Assembly: GCA_029265455.1 (NCBI GenBank)
Contig: JAJUJF010000014.1
Coordinates: 1 to 32,486 of the forward strand
From: Paracoccaceae bacterium
GTDB lineage: Bacteria > Pseudomonadota > Alphaproteobacteria > Rhodobacterales > Rhodobacteraceae
Reading direction: 5' to 3'
Length of the DNA stretch: 32,486 bases
Of this stretch, positions 1-9,073 are shown piece by piece (the first letter of the stretch is position 1; every line of letters starts with the position of its first letter). The notes beneath the pieces are model-generated. The model was not told the DNA's origin. It worked only from the letters and a program-made list of their open reading frames with translations, and searched no databases. The position numbers and the translations under genes are program-made.

Positions 1-66
1 ACCCGCAGCGGGCGATGAGCGCCTCGCCCGCGCCGCGGGTAGGATTGGCGGGAGGGAGGTGGCTGC

Positions 67-195
67 ATGAACCGGGTGGATCGCCGCTTGCTCTGGATGG
101 GCATCGTGGTGGGCGCCGCGCTGGTCGTTTCCGGCATCGCGCCCTACGACCGCGTCACCTGGTGGCTCGAGGTGGCGCCCGTGCTCATCGCCGCG
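67..195 (+). pseudogene. 5' fragment of a YjdF-like (DUF2238) inner-membrane protein gene
   Basis: An ATG at 67 follows a strong ribosome binding site (GGAGGGAGG, 51-59). The first 42 or so residues form one membrane segment followed by [20 protein letters not shown], which I recognise as the N-terminus of the DUF2238/YjdF family of polytopic membrane proteins of unknown function. At about residue 42 (nt 190-198) the similarity stops. The frame stays open to 492, but from there the DNA is the antisense strand of xseA, so the remaining residues are low-complexity Arg/Ser/Ala sequence, not protein of this family. Family members are usually near 200 residues with several membrane spans, so this is a truncated 5' end. 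The cause could be a real rearrangement or an assembly join. The family call rests on memory of the motif, without a search. Confidence 0.6.
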
Positions 196-1229
196 CGCCT
201 TTCCCGCACGAGGCCCTTCAGCGCCTGCGGCAACCGCATCGCGCAGGCATCGAGCGCCTGCTGGCGCATCCCCAGCAGCGCCTCCGGCCGCGGCAGGGCG
301 CGCGCGAGGTCCCGGAGCCGCTGTCCGCGCTGTCCGAGGCTCCGCGCCATGCACCGCGTGCGCCGTTCCTCGAGGGCGGCGACCGCCGCCAGCAGTTCGA
401 GCCGCACCGGCACCGCCATCTCGGCGGCGGCGGTGGGCGTCGGCGCACGGCGGTCGGCGGCAAGGTCGATCAGCGTCGTATCCGTCTCGTGACCGACGGC
501 GGAAATCAGCGGGATCGCGCTCTCGGCCGCGGCGCGGACCACGATCTCCTCGTTGAACCCCCAGAGATCCTCGATGCTGCCTCCGCCGCGGGCAACGATC
601 AGCACATCGGGCCGCGGCACCTCGCCACCCGGGGGAAGCGCGTTGAAGCCGCGGATCGCCGCCGCAACCTCCGCGGCGCATTTCTCGCCCTGCACCGTCA
701 CCGGCCAGAGCAGCACCTGCCGCGGGAACCGGTCGGCGAGCCGGTGGAGGATGTCGCGGATCACCGCCCCCGAAGGCGAGGTCACGACCCCGATCACCTC
801 GGGCAGGAACGGGATCGGCCGCTTGCGCGCCGCGTCGAACAGGCCCTCCGCCGCCAGTGCCGCCTTGCGCTTCTCGAGCATCGCCATCAGCGCGCCGACA
901 CCCGCGGGGGCGAGATCCTCGATGATCATCTGGTACCTGGAGGCGCCGGGGAAGGTGGTGAGCCTGCCGGTCGCCACCACCTCCATCCCCTCCTCCGGCG
1001 CCACCGCGAGCCGGCGTGCCGTCGTCTTCCAGATCACTCCGGCAAGACAGGCACGCTCGTCCTTGAGGTCGAGATAGACATGCCCCGAGGCCGGACGCGA
1101 CACCCGCCCGAGCTCGCCCCTCACCCTCACCCGTCCGAACTCGCCCTCGATCACGCGTTTCACCGCGCCCGAGATCTCCGAGACACTGTATTCCGGCGCA
1201 TTGCTCTGAACGGGCTCGACGAGTTCCAT
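144..1229 (-). CDS. xseA: Exodeoxyribonuclease VII large subunit, C-terminally truncated
   Basis: This is the large subunit of exonuclease VII, which with XseB degrades single-stranded DNA in the cytoplasm. The start is the ATG at 1229-1227 behind GGAGG; the frame is open further upstream but only over purD antisense. Residues 12-105 are the OB-fold nucleic-acid-binding domain ([21 protein letters not shown] start), followed by the catalytic-domain motifs [37 protein letters not shown] and [20 protein letters not shown]. Only about 345 residues are genuine. The family is normally about 450-530, with a long C-terminal coiled coil for XseB binding. Here the coiled coil stops near nt 190-198 and the last 15 or so codons are read from the antisense of the yjdF-like fragment. 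It is divergent from purD with a 70-bp gap. The truncated product probably could not assemble normally, if the junction is real. Confidence 0.9.
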   Translation of the reverse strand: MELVEPVQSNAPEYSVSEISGAVKRVIEGEFGRVRVRGELGRVSRPASGHVYLDLKDERACLAGVIWKTTARRLAVAPEEGMEVVATGRLTTFPGASRYQMIIEDLAPAGVGALMAMLEKRKAALAAEGLFDAARKRPIPFLPEVIGVVTSPSGAVIRDILHRLADRFPRQVLLWPVTVQGEKCAAEVAAAIRGFNALPPGGEVPRPDVLIVARGGGSIEDLWGFNEEIVVRAAAESAIPLISAVGHETDTTLIDLAADRRAPTPTAAAEMAVPVRLELLAAVAALEERRTRCMARSLGQRGQRLRDLARALPRPEALLGMRQQALDACAMRLPQALKGLVRERRAAMSTGATSSHQVTRS

Positions 1230-1299
1230 CACCCCTCCTTGCGGGTTGCGGGGCCGGAGCCTAGAACGCTTGCGACGCAAGGTGAAGGGAGCGGCCGCG

Positions 1300-2562
1300 A
1301 TGAACATCCTCATCCTCGGCGGCGGCGGTCGTGAACACGCGATCGCCTGGGCAGTGGCGCAGAACCCGAAATGCGACCGCCTCTTCGCAGCGCCGGGCAA
1401 TGCAGGCATCGCCAGCCACGCGACGCTCGTCCCCGGGCTCGACATCCTGGACGGCCGCGCCGTCGCCGCCTTCTGCGCCGACACCGGCATCGACTTCGTG
1501 ATCATCGGCCCCGAGGCGCCGCTCGCCGCGGGCGTCGCCGACCGGCTGCGCGAAGCGGGGATCCTCACCCTCGGCCCCTCCGCGGCGGCGGCACAGCTCG
1601 AAGCGTCGAAGGCCTTCACCAAGGAGATCTGCGCCGCGGCCGGCGTGCCCACCGCCGCCTTCCGCGTCTTCGACGAGGCCGGGGCCGCCCGCGCCCATGT
1701 CCGCGAACACGGCGCCCCCGTCGTCATCAAGGCCGACGGCCTCGCCGCCGGCAAGGGTGTCGTGGTGGCGGACAGCGTGGACATGGCGCTTGCCGCGATC
1801 GATGCCGCCTTCATGATCGACGGCAGCCGGGTGGTGATCGAGGAGTTCATGGAGGGCGAGGAGGCGAGTTTCTTCGTCCTCGCCGACGGCGAAACCGTGC
1901 TCGAACTCGGCACCGCCCAGGACTTCAAACGCGCCTTCGACGGCGACATGGGACCGAACACGGGCGGCATGGGCGCATTCTCGCCGGCGCCGCTCGTGAC
2001 CCCCGCCCTCGCCGAACGCACGCTGGCGGAAATCGTGCGTCCGACGCTGGCCGAGATGACGCGCCGCGGCACCCCCTACCAGGGCATCCTATATGCCGGA
2101 CTGATGATCGGCTCCGAAGGCCCGCGCCTCGTGGAATACAACGCCCGCCTCGGCGATCCCGAGGCGCAGGTGATCGCGCTCCGGCTTGGCGCCCAGCTTC
2201 TCGACGCCTTCCTGGCTTGCGCCGAGGGCGAACTTGCCACGACGCGGCTGAACTGGGCCGATGACCATGCGCTCACCGTGGTGATGGCGGCCCGCGGCTA
2301 CCCGCGCGACTACGCGAGCGGCGAGAGGATCATCCTGCCCGCGCCCGGCGATCCGCGTGTCGTGATCTTCCACGCCGGCACCAGCCGCGACCCGGACGGC
2401 AACCTCGTGACCGCCGGCGGCCGCGTCCTCGCGGTCACCGCCCGCGCCGACTCGCTGCGGGAGGCGCGCGAACTCGCCTATAACACGGTTGCCCGCATCG
2501 ACTGGCCCGAAGCCCATTTCCGCCGCGACATCGGCGAGAGGGCCGTCGCGGCCGCCGGATGA
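1300..2562 (+). CDS. purD: Phosphoribosylamine-glycine ligase (GARS)
   Basis: This enzyme catalyses the second step of de novo purine synthesis, joining phosphoribosylamine and glycine with ATP. At 420 residues it has the usual length. The N-terminal domain begins [17 protein letters not shown] and contains the [13 protein letters not shown] loop; the ATP-grasp domain follows ([17 protein letters not shown] near residue 150, then [15 protein letters not shown] and the metal-binding [13 protein letters not shown]), and the C-terminal domain is complete. The ATG at 1300 is preferred because it starts the canonical GGGGREHA nucleotide loop and follows AAGGGA; an 18-codon extension upstream has no support. 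It is divergent from xseA, a common arrangement in Rhodobacterales. The tRNA-Arg downstream has its own promoter. Confidence 0.97.
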   Translation: MNILILGGGGREHAIAWAVAQNPKCDRLFAAPGNAGIASHATLVPGLDILDGRAVAAFCADTGIDFVIIGPEAPLAAGVADRLREAGILTLGPSAAAAQLEASKAFTKEICAAAGVPTAAFRVFDEAGAARAHVREHGAPVVIKADGLAAGKGVVVADSVDMALAAIDAAFMIDGSRVVIEEFMEGEEASFFVLADGETVLELGTAQDFKRAFDGDMGPNTGGMGAFSPAPLVTPALAERTLAEIVRPTLAEMTRRGTPYQGILYAGLMIGSEGPRLVEYNARLGDPEAQVIALRLGAQLLDAFLACAEGELATTRLNWADDHALTVVMAARGYPRDYASGERIILPAPGDPRVVIFHAGTSRDPDGNLVTAGGRVLAVTARADSLREARELAYNTVARIDWPEAHFRRDIGERAVAAAG

Positions 2563-2601
2563 CGGAGCGGCGTTCGACTGGCGATGGCGGAAGGCGCGCG
2601 A

Positions 2602-2630
2602 TTGACGCTTGCGCCGGCCGCACGTAGAGA
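2602..2630 (+). promoter_or_regulatory. Sigma-70-type promoter of tRNA-Arg
   Basis: TTGACG (2602-2607) is separated by exactly 17 nt from TAGAGA (2625-2630). Initiation would fall about 7 nt downstream, at the first base of the tRNA or just before it. This is one of the clearest promoters in the window. Confidence 0.7.
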
Positions 2631-2638
2631 CACCGCAG

Positions 2639-2714
2639 GGCCCCGTAGCTCAGAGGATAGAGCAACCGCCTCCTAAGCGGTAGGTCGAAGGTTCGACTCC
2701 TTCCGGGGCCGCCA
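2639..2714 (+). tRNA. tRNA-Arg (anticodon CCT)
   Basis: A full cloverleaf is visible. The acceptor stem pairs GGCCCCG (2639-2645) with CGGGGCC (2704-2710), the D stem is GCTC/GAGC, and the anticodon stem ACCGC/GCGGT encloses loop CTCCTAA with anticodon CCT (2672-2674). The T arm carries GGTTCGACTCC. The discriminator is G2711 and CCA is encoded (2712-2714). It reads AGG codons. It lies between purD and the lipoprotein cluster and shows no sign of an integrated element at its 3' end. Confidence 0.97.
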
Positions 2715-2744
2715 CCGTCACGGGCACTCATGTCACGCGATCGG

Positions 2745-2770
2745 AACTCCTCCGCCGGTGCCGGAGTTTT
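2745..2770 (+). terminator. Probable terminator after tRNA-Arg
   Basis: AACTCC (2745-2750) pairs with GGAGTT (2763-2768) across a GC-rich 12-nt loop. The 3' arm runs into a short TTTT, so the T-tract is weak. It is placed 30 bp after the tRNA and before the lipoprotein genes. Confidence 0.5.
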
Positions 2771-2847
2771 CATTGGCGGGTCGCCGACCGCTGCGGTATG
2801 ACGCCCGGACAACGATGTTTTGCTTGGCAGAATGAGGATTACGGGTA

Positions 2848-3150
2848 ATGAAGCGCAAACTTGTCGCAGCGGTTCTCTGCGTCTCGGCCCTCGGGCTCGG
2901 CGCCTGCACCAACCCTGACGGCACCCGGGACAACCGGATGACCGGCGCAACCGCCGGCGCCGTCGGCGGTGCCCTCGTCGGGTCGGCGGTCCGCGGCGAC
3001 AGCCGCGGTGCCCTCGGTGGCGCGCTCATCGGCGGCACCGCCGGTGCGCTCATCGGCAACCAGCAGGACCAGCGGCAGACCCAGCAGCAGCAGGTCTATC
3101 GCCAGCCGGTCTACCAGCAGCCGGTCTATCAGCAGCCGCGTACTTGGTAA
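2848..3150 (+). CDS. Glycine-zipper lipoprotein, copy 1
   Basis: This is a 100-residue predicted lipoprotein. A short signal peptide (MKRKLVAAVLCVSALGLGAC) ends in the lipobox LGAC, so Cys20 would be lipidated. The mature part opens with CTNPDGTRDNRMTGATAG and continues as a glycine-zipper segment (GAVGGALVGSAV, GGALIGGTAGALIG), as in small outer-membrane-associated lipoproteins of the YMGG/Gly-zipper type. The C-terminus is Gln-rich and ends in three VY(R/Q)QP repeats encoded by 15-bp tandem units. It is the first of three adjacent paralogues. Start chosen at the ATG with GAGGAT upstream. The molecular role is unknown; envelope integrity is the usual inference. Confidence 0.85.
   Translation: MKRKLVAAVLCVSALGLGACTNPDGTRDNRMTGATAGAVGGALVGSAVRGDSRGALGGALIGGTAGALIGNQQDQRQTQQQQVYRQPVYQQPVYQQPRTW
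3094..3138 (+). repeat. Three 15-bp tandem repeats inside lipoprotein 1
   Basis: Units at 3094-3108, 3109-3123 and 3124-3138 differ by one to three bases and encode VYRQP, VYQQP and VYQQP. The related tail of copy 2 contains QQPVYRY, so the repeat probably expanded from a shared ancestral tail. Confidence 0.85.
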
Positions 3151-3223
3151 TCCCTCGCTCCGCCGCCCGGAGACTCTCTCCGGGCGCTGGCGGCGGAGCC
3201 GGAGTATGACGAGGATCGACGCC

Positions 3224-3505
3224 ATGAACCTCAAGGTTTGTGCCCTCATCGCGACCGCCGCCCTCGGGCTTGCGGCCTGCACGGACGCCTATGGCAATCC
3301 TGACAACCGCGCGACCAGCGCCATCGTCGGCGGCGCCGGCGGTGCCATGATCGGACAGGCGGTCGGGGGCGACACGAAGTCGACGCTGATCGGTACCGCG
3401 GGCGGTGCCGCGCTCGGTGCGCTTGCCGGGCAGGACCAGGACGCGCAACACCGGCGCGCCATCCAGCAGCAGCGCGCCGTGCAGCAGCCCGTCTACCGTT
3501 ATTGA
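3224..3505 (+). CDS. Glycine-zipper lipoprotein, copy 2
   Basis: This 93-residue predicted lipoprotein starts MNLKVCALIATAALGLAAC, with lipobox LAAC and lipidated Cys19. The mature part follows the same plan as its upstream neighbour: CTDAYGNPDNRATSAIVGG, then glycine-zipper segments (GGAGGAMIGQAVGG, GTAGGAALGALAG), then a Gln-rich tail ending QQPVYRY. The ATG at 3224 is preferred over the in-frame ATG at 3206 because it gives a compact signal peptide and has GAGGAT about 8 nt upstream. It lies 73 bp after copy 1 and 66 bp before copy 3, so the three may be co-transcribed. No enzymatic motif is present. Confidence 0.85.
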   Translation: MNLKVCALIATAALGLAACTDAYGNPDNRATSAIVGGAGGAMIGQAVGGDTKSTLIGTAGGAALGALAGQDQDAQHRRAIQQQRAVQQPVYRY

Positions 3506-3571
3506 CGAGTTTCAGGCTCGCGGACCGCTCCGTCTGACCGGCCGCACGCCTTGCGAGGGAGAACTGACCCA

Positions 3572-4219
3572 ATGAACCGGAACCATCTTGTTGCGATCAC
3601 GGCCGTTGCCGGCATGCTCGGGCTTGCGGCCTGCACGACGCCGGAAGGCACGCCCGACCGCACCGCGACCGGCGCTCTCGGCGGTGCCGCGGCCGGCGCG
3701 GCCCTTGGCCAGCTCATCGGTGGCGACAGCCGCGGCACCCTGATCGGTGCCGCGACCGGCGCGGCCGCGGGCGGGCTTGCGGGCCGCTATCTCGACCAGC
3801 AGGCCGCGGAACTCGAGCGCGAGCTTGCCGGCACCGGCGCGGGCGTGACCAACACCGGCAACGAGATCATCGTCAACCTGCCGGAAGCGATCACCTTCGC
3901 CTTCAACAGCGCGGAGCTGAGGCCGCAGCTTCGCCAGTCGCTGTTCGGCGTCGCGCAGAACCTGCAGGCCTATCCGAATTCCGATGTCTTCGTCGTCGGC
4001 CATACCGACAACATCGGTACCCGGAGCGCCAACCAGGCCGTTTCCGAGCGCCGCGCGCAGGCCGTCGCCAACGTCCTGATGCAGGGCGGCGTGCCGGCCT
4101 GGCGGATCCAGACCATCGGCCGCGCCTTCGACCAGCCGATCGCCTCCAACGCCACGGCGGAAGGCCGCGCCATGAACCGCCGCGTCGAGATCGTGATCCG
4201 TCCGCGCCCGGGCGCCTGA
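3572..4219 (+). CDS. Glycine-zipper lipoprotein with C-terminal OmpA domain
   Basis: This 215-residue predicted outer-membrane lipoprotein has signal MNRNHLVAITAVAGMLGLAA and a lipidated Cys in LAAC. Residues 20-75 repeat the module of the two upstream genes (CTTPEGTPDRTATGALGG, then GAALGQLIGGDSRGTLIG). Residues about 95-210 form an OmpA/Pal-type peptidoglycan-binding domain: ITFAFNSAELRP, the FVVGHTDNIGTRSANQAVSE core with the diaminopimelate-contacting Asp/Arg region, and the terminal NRRVEIVIRP. It would tether the outer membrane to the cell wall, like YiaD/YfiB-type proteins. Start chosen at 3572 behind GAGGGAGAA. A strong hairpin follows the stop, suggesting that the lipoprotein unit ends here. 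Confidence 0.92.
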   Translation: MNRNHLVAITAVAGMLGLAACTTPEGTPDRTATGALGGAAAGAALGQLIGGDSRGTLIGAATGAAAGGLAGRYLDQQAAELERELAGTGAGVTNTGNEIIVNLPEAITFAFNSAELRPQLRQSLFGVAQNLQAYPNSDVFVVGHTDNIGTRSANQAVSERRAQAVANVLMQGGVPAWRIQTIGRAFDQPIASNATAEGRAMNRRVEIVIRPRPGA

Positions 4220-4243
4220 CCTCCGACCGGCCGCGAATCCTCG

Positions 4244-4280
4244 AAGGGGTCCCCGCCTCCGGGCGGGGGCCCCTTCTCGC
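4244..4280 (+). terminator. Hairpin terminator after the lipoprotein cluster
   Basis: The arm 4244-4257 (AAGGGGTCCCCGCC) pairs with 4262-4275 through one G-U pair, leaving a 4-nt loop. It is followed by a pyrimidine-rich stretch (TTCTCGCTTCC) and lies 25 bp after the OmpA-lipoprotein stop. Confidence 0.65.
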
Positions 4281-4348
4281 TTCCGCCCCCTCCCCCGCGG
4301 CTGGTGCCCTCCGCGGCAGCGGGGCTTCGTTAACGGATGGGTAGGTTC

Positions 4349-4411
4349 TTCTTATCCTTCCGAATCAATGGCTTGATGGGGTTTTCACGCGTGGGCGCCC
4401 CTGGGCCCACG
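4349..4411 (+). repeat. Dispersed leader element, copy A
   Basis: From TTCTTAT (4349-4355) to the core GGTTTTCACGCGTGGGC (4380-4396) this stretch matches copy B at 16686-16744. The core leads into a 7-bp hairpin, CGTGGGC (4390-4396) with GCCCACG (4405-4411), enclosing the 8-nt loop GCCCCTGG. A second inverted repeat, GGTTCCCG starting at 4411 with CGGGAACC, follows. It lies 85 bp upstream of the MFS transporter ATG on the same strand, so it could be a leader-RNA structure or an operator. Its identity is unknown. Confidence 0.6.
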
Positions 4412-4495
4412 GTTCCCGCCGCCCCTGAGCGGCCCGCCGCCTCCCGGGAACCGCGGTGCTTGCGCCGCCCCATTCCGCCACCTACGAGGGATGAC

Positions 4496-5785
4496 ATGCT
4501 TGCCGTTCTCGCCAATTCCTGGGCCCTGCTGCTCGGCATCCTCCTGCTGCTGATCGGCAACGGTCTCCAGGGGACGCTCCTTGGCGTCCGCGGCGCCATC
4601 GAGGGCTTCGACGCGGCCACCATGTCGCTGGTGATGAGCGCCTATTATCTCGGCTTCCTTGCCGGCTCCCGCTACGTGAGCGAACTGATCCTGCGCGTCG
4701 GCCACGTCCGTGTCTTCGCCGCGCTCGCCTCGCTGGTCTCGGCCGCCTTCATCCTCTACGGGGCTTCGCCCCATCCGGTCTACTGGGTCCTGTTGCGGCT
4801 CCTCGTCGGCTTCTGCTTCGCCGGGATCTATGTCGTCGCCGAAAGCTGGCTCAACCAGAGCGCCTCGAACGAGACGCGCGGCCAGGCGCTGTCGCTCTAC
4901 ATGATCACCCAGTCGGCGGGGATCATCTCGGCGCAGGCCTTCCTCAACCTCGCCAACCCCGCGGACTACGACCTCTTCATCCTGATCTCGGTGCTGGTGT
5001 CGATCTCCTTCCTGCCGATCCTGCTTTCGCCGAGCCGCGCGCCGGTCTTCCATACCGCGCGGCGGATGTCGCTCTTCCAGCTCTACCGCATCTCGCCCCT
5101 CGGCTGCGTCGGCATGATGCTGCTCGGCGGCATCCTCTCCGCCACCTTCGGCATGGCCGCCGTCTTCGGCACCGAGAAGGGCCTTTCGGTGGCCGAGATC
5201 TCGGTCTTCGTCGGCGCGATCTATGTCGGCGCCCTCGTCCTCCAGTATCCGATCGGACGCATCTCCGACCACATGGACCGCCGTGTCCTCATCATCACCC
5301 TGACTGCCCTTGGCGCGGTGCTGACGATGGCCGGTGTCCTCTCCGGACAGGATATCGTCGTGCTGACGATCGTCGCCTTCGGAATCGGCGGCATCTCGAA
5401 CCCGCTCTATTCGCTGCTGATCGCCTATACCAACGACTTCCTCGATCATGCCGACATGACGGCCGCCTCGGGCGGGCTTCTCTTTCTCAACGGCCTCGGC
5501 GCCATCACCGGGCCGCTCGTGATCGGCTGGATGATGACGGCCTACGGCGCCGATGCATTCTTCGTCTTCATCGCGGTGCTCTTCGCGCTGATCGCGCTCT
5601 ACGGCATCTGGCGCTCGACCCGCCGCGCCGCGCCGCCGGTCACGGCCACCGCCCCCTACGCGCCGGTGATGCCGACCGCCTCTCCTGTCGCTCTCGAAGT
5701 CGCGCAGGAGGTCGCGATCGAGCGCGCCACGGCAGCGGAGAACACGACCGAGGACGAACGCGAGTCCAGCAAGGAAGACGCCTGA
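4496..5785 (+). CDS. MFS transporter, YcaD-like
   Basis: This is a 429-residue inner-membrane transporter of the major facilitator superfamily with about 12 predicted membrane segments in two halves joined by a central loop (SPSRAPVFHTARRMSLFQLY, near residue 185). Signature features include GFDAATMSLVMSAYYLGFLAG in the first half, the R-x-G pattern of the loop between helices 4 and 5, and GRISDHMDRRVLII between helices 8 and 9. The C-terminus has a cytoplasmic acidic tail of about 50 residues (ENTTEDERESSKEDA end). It resembles the YcaD group, whose substrate is unknown. The ATG at 4496 with GAGG upstream is chosen; the frame is open 53 codons further, but that part covers the leader element and is not membrane-like. 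Confidence 0.9.
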   Translation: MLAVLANSWALLLGILLLLIGNGLQGTLLGVRGAIEGFDAATMSLVMSAYYLGFLAGSRYVSELILRVGHVRVFAALASLVSAAFILYGASPHPVYWVLLRLLVGFCFAGIYVVAESWLNQSASNETRGQALSLYMITQSAGIISAQAFLNLANPADYDLFILISVLVSISFLPILLSPSRAPVFHTARRMSLFQLYRISPLGCVGMMLLGGILSATFGMAAVFGTEKGLSVAEISVFVGAIYVGALVLQYPIGRISDHMDRRVLIITLTALGAVLTMAGVLSGQDIVVLTIVAFGIGGISNPLYSLLIAYTNDFLDHADMTAASGGLLFLNGLGAITGPLVIGWMMTAYGADAFFVFIAVLFALIALYGIWRSTRRAAPPVTATAPYAPVMPTASPVALEVAQEVAIERATAAENTTEDERESSKEDA

Positions 5786-5880
5786 CGCAGACCCCGCCGC
5801 AGGACGTTCCCGACAGCATCCGCATTGCGGGCCCTGAGGCCGGGACTCCTCGCGGCGAGCCGCAGACCGGCTTCCCGAAC

Positions 5881-5909
5881 CGGGCGGACAGGCGTCGCCG
5901 CCCGGCCGT
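5881..5909 (+). terminator. Possible terminator between MFS gene and cckA
   Basis: CGGGCGG (5881-5887) pairs with CCGCCCG (5898-5904) and is followed by GCCGTTTG. The T-tract is minimal. No other structure in 5786-5950 stands out. Confidence 0.4.
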
Positions 5910-5998
5910 TTGCCGTGCTCCACCTGCGGTTAAGTTGTTGCGCCTTTAGCGATAACATGATTGAAAGGCGTGACGAGCTGCCGAGGGAGCGCCGCGCC

Positions 5999-8281
<2,283 letters not shown>

Positions 8282-8421
8282 CCGCTTCGGGCAGCCATCG
8301 GCGAGACCTCCTTCCTGCGCGAGGGTCTGCTGCCCGTCATCGCGGCGACATCCGGGGTGAGCTTGATCGCCACCGGCCACTGTGGGATCGATCCCCCATT
8401 CCCAATGACGAGGAGCCTGCA

Positions 8422-8889
8422 ATGAGCGTTTCCGTTGGCGACAAGGCGCCGGAAGTCACCCTGCCGCGGGACGGCGGTGGAGCGATCTCGCTCGCCGATC
8501 ACGCGGGGAAGATCGTGGTACTCTACTTCTACCCGCGCGACGACACCTCCGGCTGCACCAAGCAGGCCATCGGCTTCTCGGAGAAGCGGGCCGAGTTCGA
8601 GGCGGCCGGCGCGGTGATCATCGGCGTCTCGAAGGACAGCGTCGCCAGCCACGACAGGTTCAAGGCCAAGCACGGGCTCGACCTCGCCCTTGCCTCCGAC
8701 GAGGCGGGTGACGTTGTCGAACGCTACGGCGTCTGGGTGGAAAAATCCATGTACGGCAGGAAGTACATGGGCATCGAGCGCTCGACCTTCCTGATCGACG
8801 GCGACGGAATCGTCCGCCAGATCTGGCGCAAGGTCCGGATCCCGGGCCATGTCGACGAGGTTCTCTCCGCGGTACGCGCCCTCTCCTGA
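8422..8889 (+). CDS. bcp: Thioredoxin-dependent peroxiredoxin, Bcp/PrxQ family
   Basis: This 155-residue cytoplasmic peroxiredoxin would reduce hydrogen peroxide and organic hydroperoxides. The thioredoxin fold shows YFYPRDDTSGCTKQAIGF, with the peroxidatic Cys at residue 45 and the catalytic Thr three residues before it. It is the only cysteine in the protein. The second Cys five residues on, which forms the disulfide in two-Cys Bcp proteins, is absent, so a partner thiol must resolve the sulfenic acid. Other family residues (IGVSKDSVASHDRFKAKHGL, STFLIDGDG) are present. The ATG at 8422 follows GAGGAG; an earlier in-frame ATG at 8278 overlapping the cckA stop is not supported. It is a separate unit 140 bp after cckA. 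Confidence 0.93.
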   Translation: MSVSVGDKAPEVTLPRDGGGAISLADHAGKIVVLYFYPRDDTSGCTKQAIGFSEKRAEFEAAGAVIIGVSKDSVASHDRFKAKHGLDLALASDEAGDVVERYGVWVEKSMYGRKYMGIERSTFLIDGDGIVRQIWRKVRIPGHVDEVLSAVRALS

Positions 8890-8907
8890 GCCCCGCCGCC
8901 AGCTCCC

Positions 8908-8936
8908 CGGGCGGTGGTTCCCGCCGCCGCCCGTTT
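8908..8936 (+). terminator. Possible terminator after bcp
   Basis: CGGGCGGTGG (8908-8917) pairs with CCGCCGCCCG (8924-8933), with one G-U pair, followed by only three T residues. It begins 18 bp after the bcp stop. Confidence 0.5.
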
Positions 8937-8989
8937 GGGCAGGGATCCGCCGATCGGCCTTCCGGACACATGCGCCGGGCCTGCCCGGG

Positions 8990-9019
8990 TTGCCTTGCCG
9001 CTGCCGCCCTCACTAGAAG
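8990..9019 (+). promoter_or_regulatory. Possible promoter of the M23 peptidase-bactofilin operon
   Basis: TTGCCT (8990-8995) and TAGAAG (9014-9019) are 18 nt apart and lie 55 bp before the peptidase ATG. The match to the sigma-70 consensus is modest. Confidence 0.3.
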
Positions 9020-9073
9020 AACGCCACCGCGACGGAACGATCGCGGGAGCAGGGCATAATCGAGGGCAGGTGC

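Noticed and set aside
15-1334. Long open frames antisense to xseA, purD, cckA, metG, petB and the symporter
   Set aside because: They are low-complexity Arg/Ala/Pro/Gly sequences without family motifs, a normal side effect of high GC with codon-position bias. Each lies opposite or in another frame of a clear gene.
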